Below, piece after piece: positions 52,194 through 59,398 of a stretch of 64,000 bases of DNA (its first letter is position 1; each line of letters starts with the position of its first letter). Made by a program: the position numbers and the translations under genes. Under the pieces are notes generated by a model that saw only the letters and a list, made by a program, of their open reading frames with translations, was not told where the DNA came from and searched no databases. The stretch covers positions 124,001-188,000 of the forward strand of contig JAZUBQ010000012.1 of the NCBI GenBank assembly GCA_045638525.1, written 5' to 3'. The stretch is from SIG452 sp045638525. Its GTDB lineage: Bacteria > Bacillota > Clostridia > UMGS1840.

Positions 52194-52928
52194 TTAATAA
52201 TAAACATCATATAAGTACAATCCGTGAGGAGGAACCGTCATTCCTGCCTCTTTCCGACATTTTTCGGCAATAATATCACGGAGTTCTTCTTTCGTCATTT
52301 TCCCGATGCCGATTTGAATGAGAGTTCCGGTAATAATACGAACCATATTATAGAGAAATCCATTTGCTGAAATGCGAATTTCCACTTCACTCCCAATTTT
52401 GGTAACAGTAAGTTCAGTAACATTGCGGACAGTGGTTTTCACCTGTCCTCCCGATGCCATAAAACAACGAAAATCCTTTTCTCCGATAATTTCGCTGCAA
52501 GCATCCTGCATTTTTTCTACATCTAAGGAAATGGGATAAAAATAACTGCGTTTCGCTTGCAGTGCTTCCGGATTTCGCTGATTTAAGATTTTATAAACAT
52601 AGGTTTTGTATTTTGGGGAAAATCTTGCGTGAAATTCTTCATTTTCTTCCCAACAATCGCTCACCGTAATATCGCACGGTAACAAAGAATTCATCGCCAG
52701 AACAAAACGGTCACACGGAATGGGAGAGTTGGTGTGCACATTAAAATAATAACGCATGGCGTGTACACCGGCATCGGTTCTTCCACATCCCACAATCCGA
52801 AGGTTTTCACCAGTCAATGTATGCAAGACACGCTCCAATTCACTTTGAATGGTAATTTGTCCGTCCTGACACTGAAATCCGTGATAAGCGGTTCCGTCAT
52901 ATGAAATTCGAAACACAAGATTTCTCAT
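52194..52928 (-). CDS. truA: tRNA pseudouridine(38-40) synthase
   Basis: Converts uridines 38-40 of tRNA anticodon stems to pseudouridine. The 244-residue product has SYDGTAYHGFQCQ, the catalytic block GCGRTDAGVHAMRYY with Asp52, and FLYNMVRIITGTLIQIG. The ATG overlaps the ecfT stop (ATGA), and the SD is GGGAGC. The ecfA1-ecfA2-ecfT-truA order is highly conserved in Firmicutes. Confidence 0.96.
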   Translation of the reverse strand: MRNLVFRISYDGTAYHGFQCQDGQITIQSELERVLHTLTGENLRIVGCGRTDAGVHAMRYYFNVHTNSPIPCDRFVLAMNSLLPCDITVSDCWEENEEFHARFSPKYKTYVYKILNQRNPEALQAKRSYFYPISLDVEKMQDACSEIIGEKDFRCFMASGGQVKTTVRNVTELTVTKIGSEVEIRISANGFLYNMVRIITGTLIQIGIGKMTKEELRDIIAEKCRKEAGMTVPPHGLYLYDVYY

Positions 52929-53734
52929 ATAGATGCTCCCATAAGATTCAACAATAAGATACCGGTTACACCAACCACAAAAACAAATAAAGCAACCGTA
53001 TCTTTTTTTCCATATTTCAATTCTTTCATTTTGGTGCGGTCATCTCCACCGTGATAACAGCGTGATTCCATTGCAATCGCAAGTTCATCCGCACGACGAA
53101 ATGCCGATACAAACAAGGGAATTAAAATCGGAATCAACGCTTTTGCTCTCTGCAACAGATTCCCCTCGGAAAGTGCAGCGCCTCTGGCTTTTTGTGCCGA
53201 CATAATTTTGTCGGTTTCTTCAATCAAAGTAGGAATAAAACGAAGCGCAATGGACATCATCATTGCAATTTCGTGAGCAGGTACGCCGATTTTAGAAAAC
53301 GGCTTTAATAAGCTCTCAATTCCCGAAGTTAAGGTGATGGGAGTTGTGGTATAAGTCAAAAAAGACGTCCCAAGCACTAAAAACAAAATCCTTAAGAGCA
53401 TAAATGCAGATAAAATGCACCCCTCTTTGGTAATTTTCAAAAAGCCAAGTTGCCACAGCAGTTGACCATCCGTCATAAACAAATTCAAAAGTGCTGTAAT
53501 TGTCATTAAAACCGCAAGGGGTTTCATGCCCTTTAAGAGAAATCCAACAGGAATTTTAGAAAGCTTTGCAAGCAGTACAGCCAGCACCGCCAACAGCAAA
53601 AATCCCCAAAAATTCCGAATCAGAAAAATGGCAACGATATATACTAAAGTCAGTATAATTTTTAACCGGGGATCCAGTTTATGAACCACCGATTCCGACG
53701 GGTAATATTGCCCGATGGTAATATCCTTTAACAT
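52925..53734 (-). CDS. ecfT: ECF transporter transmembrane protein EcfT
   Basis: The shared membrane component of group II energy-coupling factor transporters for vitamins and metals. The 269-residue product has five to six helices, the N-terminal element HKLDPRLKIILTLVYIVAIF, and coupling motifs in the C-terminal half: SAQKARGAALSEG and AIAMESRCYHGG. The second motif reads SRCY rather than the common ARGY. No substrate-binding S component is encoded nearby, as usual for a module serving several S proteins. Confidence 0.94.
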   Translation of the reverse strand: MLKDITIGQYYPSESVVHKLDPRLKIILTLVYIVAIFLIRNFWGFLLLAVLAVLLAKLSKIPVGFLLKGMKPLAVLMTITALLNLFMTDGQLLWQLGFLKITKEGCILSAFMLLRILFLVLGTSFLTYTTTPITLTSGIESLLKPFSKIGVPAHEIAMMMSIALRFIPTLIEETDKIMSAQKARGAALSEGNLLQRAKALIPILIPLFVSAFRRADELAIAMESRCYHGGDDRTKMKELKYGKKDTVALFVFVVGVTGILLLNLMGASI

Positions 53735-53738
53735 AAGA

Positions 53739-54584
53739 TTAGCCTCTCAATTTCATAATGGCGTCCATTGCTTCCGAAACGGTAAACACATTCTCAGAAA
53801 TGTCTATCCCTTTTTTCCGAAGCTGATGTACTGCCATAGTCACCTGGGGAACCGAAAGTCCGATATCCGTCAGAGTATCTGCATGGTGGAACACTTCTGC
53901 CAATGTTCCCTGCAAAATCACTTCCCCTTCATTTAACACCAAAAGCTTGTCGCAATATTTTGCCACATCTTCCATACTGTGTGACACTAAAATCACCGTC
54001 ATATCCATTTGTTTATGGATTTTCCGGATGCTGTTTAAAATTTCGTCTCTGCCTTTTGGATCAAGTCCGGCAGTGGGTTCATCCAGAATGAGAACCTTTG
54101 GCTCCATCGCAAGCACTCCTGCAATAGCAACCCGTCGTTTCTGTCCGCCGGAAACCGAAAAAGGTGATTTCTCCATCAAATCTTCCGAAAGTCCAACCAA
54201 TTCCATTGCGGTACGAACCCGAAGATCAATTTCTTTGGAAGAAAGCCCCATATTGGATGGTCCAAAGGCAATATCTTGATAAATGGTTTCCGCAAACAAC
54301 TGTTGTTCCGGATATTGAAACACCAATCCAACGGTAAAGCAAAGACCTTTGGTATCGGCATGTTTGCCGGTAATCACACGATCTCCTACTCTGATAGTGC
54401 CGCTTGTTGGCTTTACCAAGCCGTTCAAATGCTGTACCAAAGTGGATTTTCCGCTTCCGGAATGTCCGATTAGTCCGACAAAATCGCCACTTTCAATATC
54501 AAAATTGATATCCCGCAGTGCCGCTTTTTCAAACGGAGTGCCGGGAGCATAAATATATGATAAATTTTCAACTGTAATTTTCAA
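53739..54584 (-). CDS. ecfA2: ECF transporter ATPase EcfA2
   Basis: An ABC-type ATPase paired with EcfA1. The 281-residue product has Walker A GHSGSGKST, Q-loop FQYPEQQLFAETIYQDIAFG, signature VSGGQKRRVAIAG and Walker B LILDEPTAGLDP, with the switch His in LVSHSMEDVAKY. The start is a TTG at 54584 with GGTGA about 7-10 nt upstream; the family N-terminus MKITVENLSYIY begins there. It ends 5 nt before ecfT. Confidence 0.95.
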   Translation of the reverse strand: MKITVENLSYIYAPGTPFEKAALRDINFDIESGDFVGLIGHSGSGKSTLVQHLNGLVKPTSGTIRVGDRVITGKHADTKGLCFTVGLVFQYPEQQLFAETIYQDIAFGPSNMGLSSKEIDLRVRTAMELVGLSEDLMEKSPFSVSGGQKRRVAIAGVLAMEPKVLILDEPTAGLDPKGRDEILNSIRKIHKQMDMTVILVSHSMEDVAKYCDKLLVLNEGEVILQGTLAEVFHHADTLTDIGLSVPQVTMAVHQLRKKGIDISENVFTVSEAMDAIMKLRG

Positions 54585-54602
54585 TACTTTTCACCAGATT
54601 TT

Positions 54603-55430
54603 CTACAATACTTTTGCAACTTGTTCCACAAATTCATCCACCGATAAAATGCAACTGTCAATGGGAAATCCTGCCTTGTGCAGTTCATAAGACAGAGCGG
54701 TTATCTGCGGAACATCCAACCCTGTTTTCTTTAAAATTTCATATTCCGAGAAAATTTCTTGGGGCGTTCCATCCAAAAGAATTTTTCCTTTTTCAATCAC
54801 AACAATCCGATCTGCCAATGCCGCTTCATCCATATTATGCGTAATAAGAATGGACGTAATTCCGTAATCCCGATTAAGGCGCTGTATGGTTTCTACCACT
54901 TCTTTTCTGCCTTTCGGGTCCAACATGGCAGTAGGCTCGTCCAACACAATAACCGAAGGACGCATTGCAACAATTCCTGCAATGGCAACCCGTTGCTTTT
55001 GTCCACCGGATAAATGATGAGGAGAACGCATCCGATATTCATACATTCCCACACATTTTAAGGCGTCGTCCACACGTTGACGAATTTCATCGGAGGGAAC
55101 GCCTAAATTTTCGGGTGCAAACGCTACATCATCCTCGATAATGGAAGCAATCAGCTGGTTGTCAGGATTCTGAAACACCAATCCACAGCTTTTTCGGATA
55201 TCAAGTAACAATTCTTCGTTTTGGGTATCCATTCCCGCAACATACACCTTGCCACCTTCGGGCAACAAGATGCCGTTAAACAGCTTGGCAAGAGAAGATT
55301 TTCCACTTCCGTTATGCCCCAAAAGTGCTGTGAACTTCCCTTTTTCAATGGTCAAGTCAAAATTTTCAAGCACCTTTTTCTTGCTGTCTTCATATTGAAA
55401 TGTAAGATTCTCTGTTTTAATAATACTCAT
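54603..55430 (-). CDS. ecfA1: ECF transporter ATPase EcfA1
   Basis: The first ATPase of the ECF module. The 275-residue product has Walker A GHNGSGKSS, Q-loop VFQNPDNQLIASIIEDDVAF, signature LSGGQKQRVAIAG and Walker B VIVLDEPTAMLDP, followed by ILITHNMDEAALADR. The C-terminal extension of EcfA proteins is present. ATG 55430 (MSIIKTENLTFQYE) is chosen with AGGA upstream. The ecfA2 start lies 18 nt downstream. Confidence 0.95.
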   Translation of the reverse strand: MSIIKTENLTFQYEDSKKKVLENFDLTIEKGKFTALLGHNGSGKSSLAKLFNGILLPEGGKVYVAGMDTQNEELLLDIRKSCGLVFQNPDNQLIASIIEDDVAFAPENLGVPSDEIRQRVDDALKCVGMYEYRMRSPHHLSGGQKQRVAIAGIVAMRPSVIVLDEPTAMLDPKGRKEVVETIQRLNRDYGITSILITHNMDEAALADRIVVIEKGKILLDGTPQEIFSEYEILKKTGLDVPQITALSYELHKAGFPIDSCILSVDEFVEQVAKVL

Positions 55431-55474
55431 CGACCCAGTTCCTTTTAGCAGAATCATCAAAAAATATCAAAATA

Positions 55475-56344
55475 CTATTCAGCCTGCCATCTTGCAGTAG
55501 AACCGCAAGGCAAATATAAACCCGAATGTTTGGCACGAAAACCAATCTCATCTGCTGTAACTTTCCCACCAAACTTTTTAGTAACAGTTAAATTTAAAAT
55601 ATTTTCCATCACAGTGTTGGAAAGACCTGTAGTGTAACTGTTGATAATAAAGAACAATGGTTTATCTGTTAAAATACGAGATGCCAGTTCCACAAGCTCG
55701 TAAATTTTATCTTCAATTTTCCATAGCTCTCCGTTGGGCCCTCTTCCGTAGGACGGAGGGTCCATAATAATGGCATCGTAATAGTTGCCGCGTTTGATTT
55801 CCCGTTCTACGAATTTATAGGCATCGTCCACAATAAAGCGGACTTTTCCGTTCTGATTTAAGTTATTTAATTCCACATTTTCTTTTGCCCAGGTGACAAT
55901 GGATTTTGCCGCATCCAAGTGGCACACGCTTGCACCCTCTTTTAAACAGGCAACAGTGGCACCGCCGGTATAAGCAAACAAATTCAAAACCTTGATTTCT
56001 CTGCCGGCGGAACGAATCATATCCCGTGCAAAATCCCAGTTGACCGCCTGCTCAGGAAACAACCCCGTATGCTTAAAGCCGGTGGGACGCACCTTAAAGC
56101 GTAAATCACGATACTGTATTTCCCAATGTTCGGGCAGTTTTTTAAAATACTTCCATTCGCCGCCACCTTTTTTGCTGCGAAAATATTTGGCATCAATTTT
56201 ACGGGAATGTTTTTCAATTTCGCCGTGTTTCCATACCACCTGCGGGTCGGGACGAAGAAGCTTTACATCCTTCCATCTCTCCAGCTTGTAGCCATCCTCA
56301 GCTTCCAACAATTCAAAATCTTCCCAATACTCTGAAATCCACAT
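55475..56344 (-). CDS. RlmI/RlmK-like class I SAM methyltransferase
   Basis: A 289-residue protein of the COG1092 group, related to 23S rRNA cytosine methyltransferases. Seen: motif I LNLFAYTGGATVACLKEG, the acidic HLDAAKSIVTWAKEN loop, VDDAYKFVEREIKRG and the catalytic-loop element IIMDPPSYGRGPNG. The N-terminal PUA domain of RlmI is absent, so the RNA target cannot be fixed. It is the first gene after the promoter at 56418-56446 and precedes ecfA1. SD GAGGG. Confidence 0.85.
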   Translation of the reverse strand: MWISEYWEDFELLEAEDGYKLERWKDVKLLRPDPQVVWKHGEIEKHSRKIDAKYFRSKKGGGEWKYFKKLPEHWEIQYRDLRFKVRPTGFKHTGLFPEQAVNWDFARDMIRSAGREIKVLNLFAYTGGATVACLKEGASVCHLDAAKSIVTWAKENVELNNLNQNGKVRFIVDDAYKFVEREIKRGNYYDAIIMDPPSYGRGPNGELWKIEDKIYELVELASRILTDKPLFFIINSYTTGLSNTVMENILNLTVTKKFGGKVTADEIGFRAKHSGLYLPCGSTARWQAE

Positions 56345-56417
56345 AATTTTCCCTCTTTTGTTCTGTGTTCAATCTATCAATAATTAAAAAAATCTAAAAA
56401 TGGACATACTTTGATCA

Positions 56418-56446
56418 ATTTTATCATAAAACCATATATTTGTCAA
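56418..56446 (-). promoter_or_regulatory. sigma-A promoter of the methyltransferase-ecf-truA-ligA unit
   Basis: TTGACA (56441-56446), exactly 17 nt, and TAAAAT (56418-56423) on the minus strand: six of six and five of six matches. Transcription would start near 56411, about 67 nt before the methyltransferase ATG. Genes follow with gaps of under 60 nt down to ligA. Confidence 0.85.
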
Positions 56447-56471
56447 GGTTTTCAAGGTGGAAAATGGCATA

Positions 56472-56512
56472 AAAAAAGCAGATACAAAACGACAATTTTG
56501 CACTGCTTTTTT
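56472..56512 (-). terminator. rho-independent terminator of the secreted-protein gene
   Basis: AAAAAAGCAG (56472-56481) pairs with CTGCTTTTTT (56503-56512), and an inner CAAAA/TTTTG extends the stem. The minus strand ends in a T run. It begins at the stop codon of the small secreted-protein gene and lies just upstream of the next promoter. Confidence 0.75.
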
Positions 56513-56999
56513 ATCGTGGCTTATAAATTTTCGCTCCTGTAATCGGAATACAATTTCCTAAGGCATCCCATATCATAACCTTAATGCTATCATACACCTC
56601 AGGAACCGGGAACCAATAGGCTGCATAATTACTGGAATAAACCGTACCGGAAATATGCGAAATCTGATTGCCTATATAACACACAAATACAATCTGACAC
56701 CCCTCAGGGAGGGAACCTTCAACGCTGATATACTCTTTTTTATCCCCTGCATACAAGAAGCGATCTGTTAAAAAGTGAATCAACAAACTTTGCTTTTCAC
56801 GTTCCGTTTCTCCTGTAGTTTCATGCTTGTTAAAAGCATCTAAATCCGGCAACGGTATCAGTCCCCCACCAGAAGAACCTGTACCTGGGATAATCGGAGC
56901 AATCGGTTTGTCTGTTATCAAAGGAAACGACGAGGCAGATGCGGTTATATTCATCAGGATGCACCAAAGCACTATTCCTATCAAAATCCTTCTTTTCAT
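56511..56999 (-). CDS. small secreted protein of unknown function
   Basis: A 162-residue protein with a clear signal peptide (MKRRILIGIVLWCILMNITA, cleavage likely after ASA). A Gly/Pro/Ser-rich linker (PIIPGTGSSGGGLIPLPD) follows, then a mixed domain with three Cys and the ending IPITGAKIYKPR. I do not recognise the family. It has its own promoter candidate (57041-57069), the SD GGAGA and a terminator, so it is probably monocistronic. ATG 56999 is chosen; the longer frame adds an unlikely 20 residues before the signal peptide. Confidence 0.7.
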   Translation of the reverse strand: MKRRILIGIVLWCILMNITASASSFPLITDKPIAPIIPGTGSSGGGLIPLPDLDAFNKHETTGETEREKQSLLIHFLTDRFLYAGDKKEYISVEGSLPEGCQIVFVCYIGNQISHISGTVYSSNYAAYWFPVPEVYDSIKVMIWDALGNCIPITGAKIYKPR

Positions 57000-57040
57000 A
57001 TGATGAAATCTCCAATTAAATTTCTCGGCTCTTTTTATTA

Positions 57041-57069
57041 ATAATAACACAAACAACAAAAAAAGTCCA
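57041..57069 (-). promoter_or_regulatory. candidate promoter of the small secreted-protein gene
   Basis: TGGACT (57064-57069), 17 nt, TATTAT (57041-57046) on the minus strand; four and five of six matches. It lies 42 nt upstream of the gene's ATG. Confidence 0.55.
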
Positions 57070-57099
57070 TATTTTTTTAAGAATTGATAAATTTATTTA

Positions 57100-57187
57100 G
57101 TAGGGGGCGATGCCCACATCGTCCCGTGTATGGCTTCCAAAAATTGCAGAAAGAAAAAAGCGGGACGATGTAGGCATCGTCCCCTAC
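57100..57187. repeat. palindromic intergenic repeat element
   Basis: Two 27-nt arms (57100-57126 and 57161-57187) are inverted copies with 25 of 27 positions matching, separated by 34 nt. Each arm also contains its own short hairpin around CGATG...CATCG. The element is much more GC-rich than its AT-rich surroundings, contains no gene and lies between divergent units. Form and position suggest a dispersed REP- or MITE-like repeat; copy number cannot be seen from one window. Confidence 0.8.
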
Positions 57188-57189
57188 AC

Positions 57190-57211
57190 GTCTCCCTCTG
57201 ACGAGGGAGAC
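57190..57211. repeat. short GC-rich hairpin repeat
   Basis: GTCTCCCTC (57190-57198) and GAGGGAGAC (57203-57211) form a perfect 9-bp stem with a 4-nt loop. It directly follows the larger palindromic element and may belong to it or be a second repeat type. The remaining sequence up to 57282 is AT-rich with no gene that I can see. Confidence 0.65.
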
Positions 57212-57282
57212 AAGGTGCAACAGATAATTTTTAATATCATCCAGCCCCTAAAACCACAAAAATAAAAATAATAAAAAAATTC

Positions 57283-57311
57283 TTGCTTTATTTTCTTTTC
57301 TATGATATAAT
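57283..57311 (+). promoter_or_regulatory. sigma-A promoter of the topoisomerase pair
   Basis: TTGCTT (57283-57288), a 17-nt spacer and a perfect TATAAT (57306-57311), 33 nt before the GTG start of the GyrB/ParE-like gene. Confidence 0.75.
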
Positions 57312-57344
57312 AAAATGTAAAAATTTGTGAAGAGGTGAAATTGA

Positions 57345-59324
57345 GTGGCAGAAGAAATCTACGGCAACGAGAGTATATCCAAATTAAAAGACGAAGAACG
57401 AGTGCGTTTACGTCCTGCAGTTATCTTCGGTTCGGACGGGATTACCGGTTGTCAGCACTCTATTTTTGAAATATTATCCAACTCCATTGACGAGGCAAGA
57501 GAGGGATATGGTAAAAAAATTGAAATTACCCGATTCCGTGACCAGTCGGTGGAAGTAAAAGACTATGGTCGTGGAATTCCCCTTGATTATAACTCCAAAG
57601 AAGATACTTACAACTGGCAGTTGGTATTCTGTGAACTGTATGCCGGCGGGAAATACAACAATCAGGGTGGCGAAAACTACGAGTACAGCTTGGGCTTAAA
57701 CGGTCTGGGCGCTTGTGCAACCCAATATGCTTCCGAATATATGAGTGTAAGAGTTATCCGTGACGGGTATCTCTACTCTCTGGAATTTGAAAAAGGAAAA
57801 AATGTGGGTGGCTTAAAAAAAGAACCCACTCTGGAAAAGAAAACGGGAACCGTTATCAAATGGCGTCCCGATTTGGAAGTGTTTACCGACATTGATGTAC
57901 CGCTGGAATACTACATCAACACCTTGAAAAAACAGGCGGTGGTAAACTCTGGCATCACCTTCATCTTAAAAGACGAAATGGAAAACGGAAAATTTCAGGA
58001 ATACGTTTTCCTCTACAAAGACGGTATCACCGACTATGTGAACGAATTAACCACCGAAAAAGCTTTAACGCAGGTTCGCACCGTATCCGCAGAACGTATG
58101 GGTCGTGACCGTTCGGACAAGCCGGAATATAAAGTGAAGATGAATTTTGCTTTCTGTTTTAACAACGAAGTGAATCTCATTGAATACTACCACAACTCCA
58201 GCTTCTTAGAATATGGCGGTTCTCCCGAAAAAGCAGTGAAGAATGCCTTTGTGTATGCCATTGATAACTACATCAAGCAGACCAACAAATACAAAGCCAA
58301 CGAAGCCAAAATTACTTACAACGATGTGTTTGACAGTTTGATTTTGGTTTCCAACTCCTTCTCTACCATTACCTCCTATGAAAACCAAACCAAAAAAGCG
58401 ATTACCAACAAGTTTATTCAGGAAGCAATGCAGGATTTCTTGAAAGAACAGTTGGAAATCTACTTTATCGAAAATAAAACCGATGCGGAAAAAATCGCAG
58501 AACAGATTTTAGTTAACAAACGTAGCCGTGAACAGGCAGAAAAAGCAAAAGTTAATATCAAGAAAAAACTGTCGCAGGCTGTGGATGTGGTAAACCGTGT
58601 ACAAAAATTTGTGGATTGCCGTACCAAAGATGCCACCCGTCGTGAGCTCTACATCGTGGAAGGTGATTCTGCGCTGGGTTCCTGTAAACAGGGACGAGAC
58701 GCAGAATTCCAGGCAATTATGCCCATCCGTGGTAAAATCCTGAACTGTTTAAAAGCAGGATATGACAAAATTTTCAATTCCGAAATCATCACTGACCTGA
58801 TGCGAGTGTTAGGTTGCGGCGTGGAAATCAAATTAAAAAATCAAAAAGATATGTCTGCATTTGATTTGGAAAAACTCCGTTGGGATAAAATCATTATCTG
58901 TACGGATGCCGATGTGGACGGCTTCCAGATTCGTACGCTGGTTTTAACTATGCTGTACATCTTGACTCCCACACTGATTGAAAAAGGAAAAGTATACATT
59001 GCAGAATCTCCTTTGTATGAAATCACTTCCAAAGAACAAGGAACCTTCTTTGCATACGATGAAAAAGAAAAGGCTGACCATATCGCATCGCTGACAGGAA
59101 AATACACCTTACAGCGTTCCAAAGGGTTAGGTGAAAACGAACCTGAAATGATGTGGCAAACCACTATGAATCCGGAAACTCGCCGTTTAATCAAAGTAAT
59201 GCCAGAAGGCATGATGGAAACCAAAGAAACGTTTGAACTGCTCTTAGGTGACAATTTGCAAGGCAGAAAAGACTACATCCAGATGCACGGAAAAGAATAC
59301 TACGATTTTTTGGATATCAGTTAA
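57345..59324 (+). CDS. divergent GyrB/ParE-like type IIA topoisomerase ATPase subunit
   Basis: A 659-residue subunit with a GHKL ATPase domain (FEILSNSIDEAREGYG with Glu42 and Asn46; KDYGRGIPL; SLGLNGLGACATQY) and a transducer. The TOPRIM domain has EGDSALGSCKQGRDAEFQAI, CTDADVDGFQIRTLVLT and the later SKGLGENEPEMMWQTTM with ETRRL. Differences from gyrase/topo IV are EGDSALGS for EGDSAGGS and DGFQI for DGSHI; the metal-binding acidic residues are kept. The start is GTG 57345 with AGAGGTG. It is probably a third, clostridial topo IIA paralogue rather than housekeeping gyrase. Confidence 0.88.
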   Translation: MAEEIYGNESISKLKDEERVRLRPAVIFGSDGITGCQHSIFEILSNSIDEAREGYGKKIEITRFRDQSVEVKDYGRGIPLDYNSKEDTYNWQLVFCELYAGGKYNNQGGENYEYSLGLNGLGACATQYASEYMSVRVIRDGYLYSLEFEKGKNVGGLKKEPTLEKKTGTVIKWRPDLEVFTDIDVPLEYYINTLKKQAVVNSGITFILKDEMENGKFQEYVFLYKDGITDYVNELTTEKALTQVRTVSAERMGRDRSDKPEYKVKMNFAFCFNNEVNLIEYYHNSSFLEYGGSPEKAVKNAFVYAIDNYIKQTNKYKANEAKITYNDVFDSLILVSNSFSTITSYENQTKKAITNKFIQEAMQDFLKEQLEIYFIENKTDAEKIAEQILVNKRSREQAEKAKVNIKKKLSQAVDVVNRVQKFVDCRTKDATRRELYIVEGDSALGSCKQGRDAEFQAIMPIRGKILNCLKAGYDKIFNSEIITDLMRVLGCGVEIKLKNQKDMSAFDLEKLRWDKIIICTDADVDGFQIRTLVLTMLYILTPTLIEKGKVYIAESPLYEITSKEQGTFFAYDEKEKADHIASLTGKYTLQRSKGLGENEPEMMWQTTMNPETRRLIKVMPEGMMETKETFELLLGDNLQGRKDYIQMHGKEYYDFLDIS

Positions 59325-59398
59325 TTTTGGTATTTTTTAATTACAATCGTTTCTATCTTTCGTTTATTCAGTAATCAAGAAAAAAGGAGTGAGCCCCT

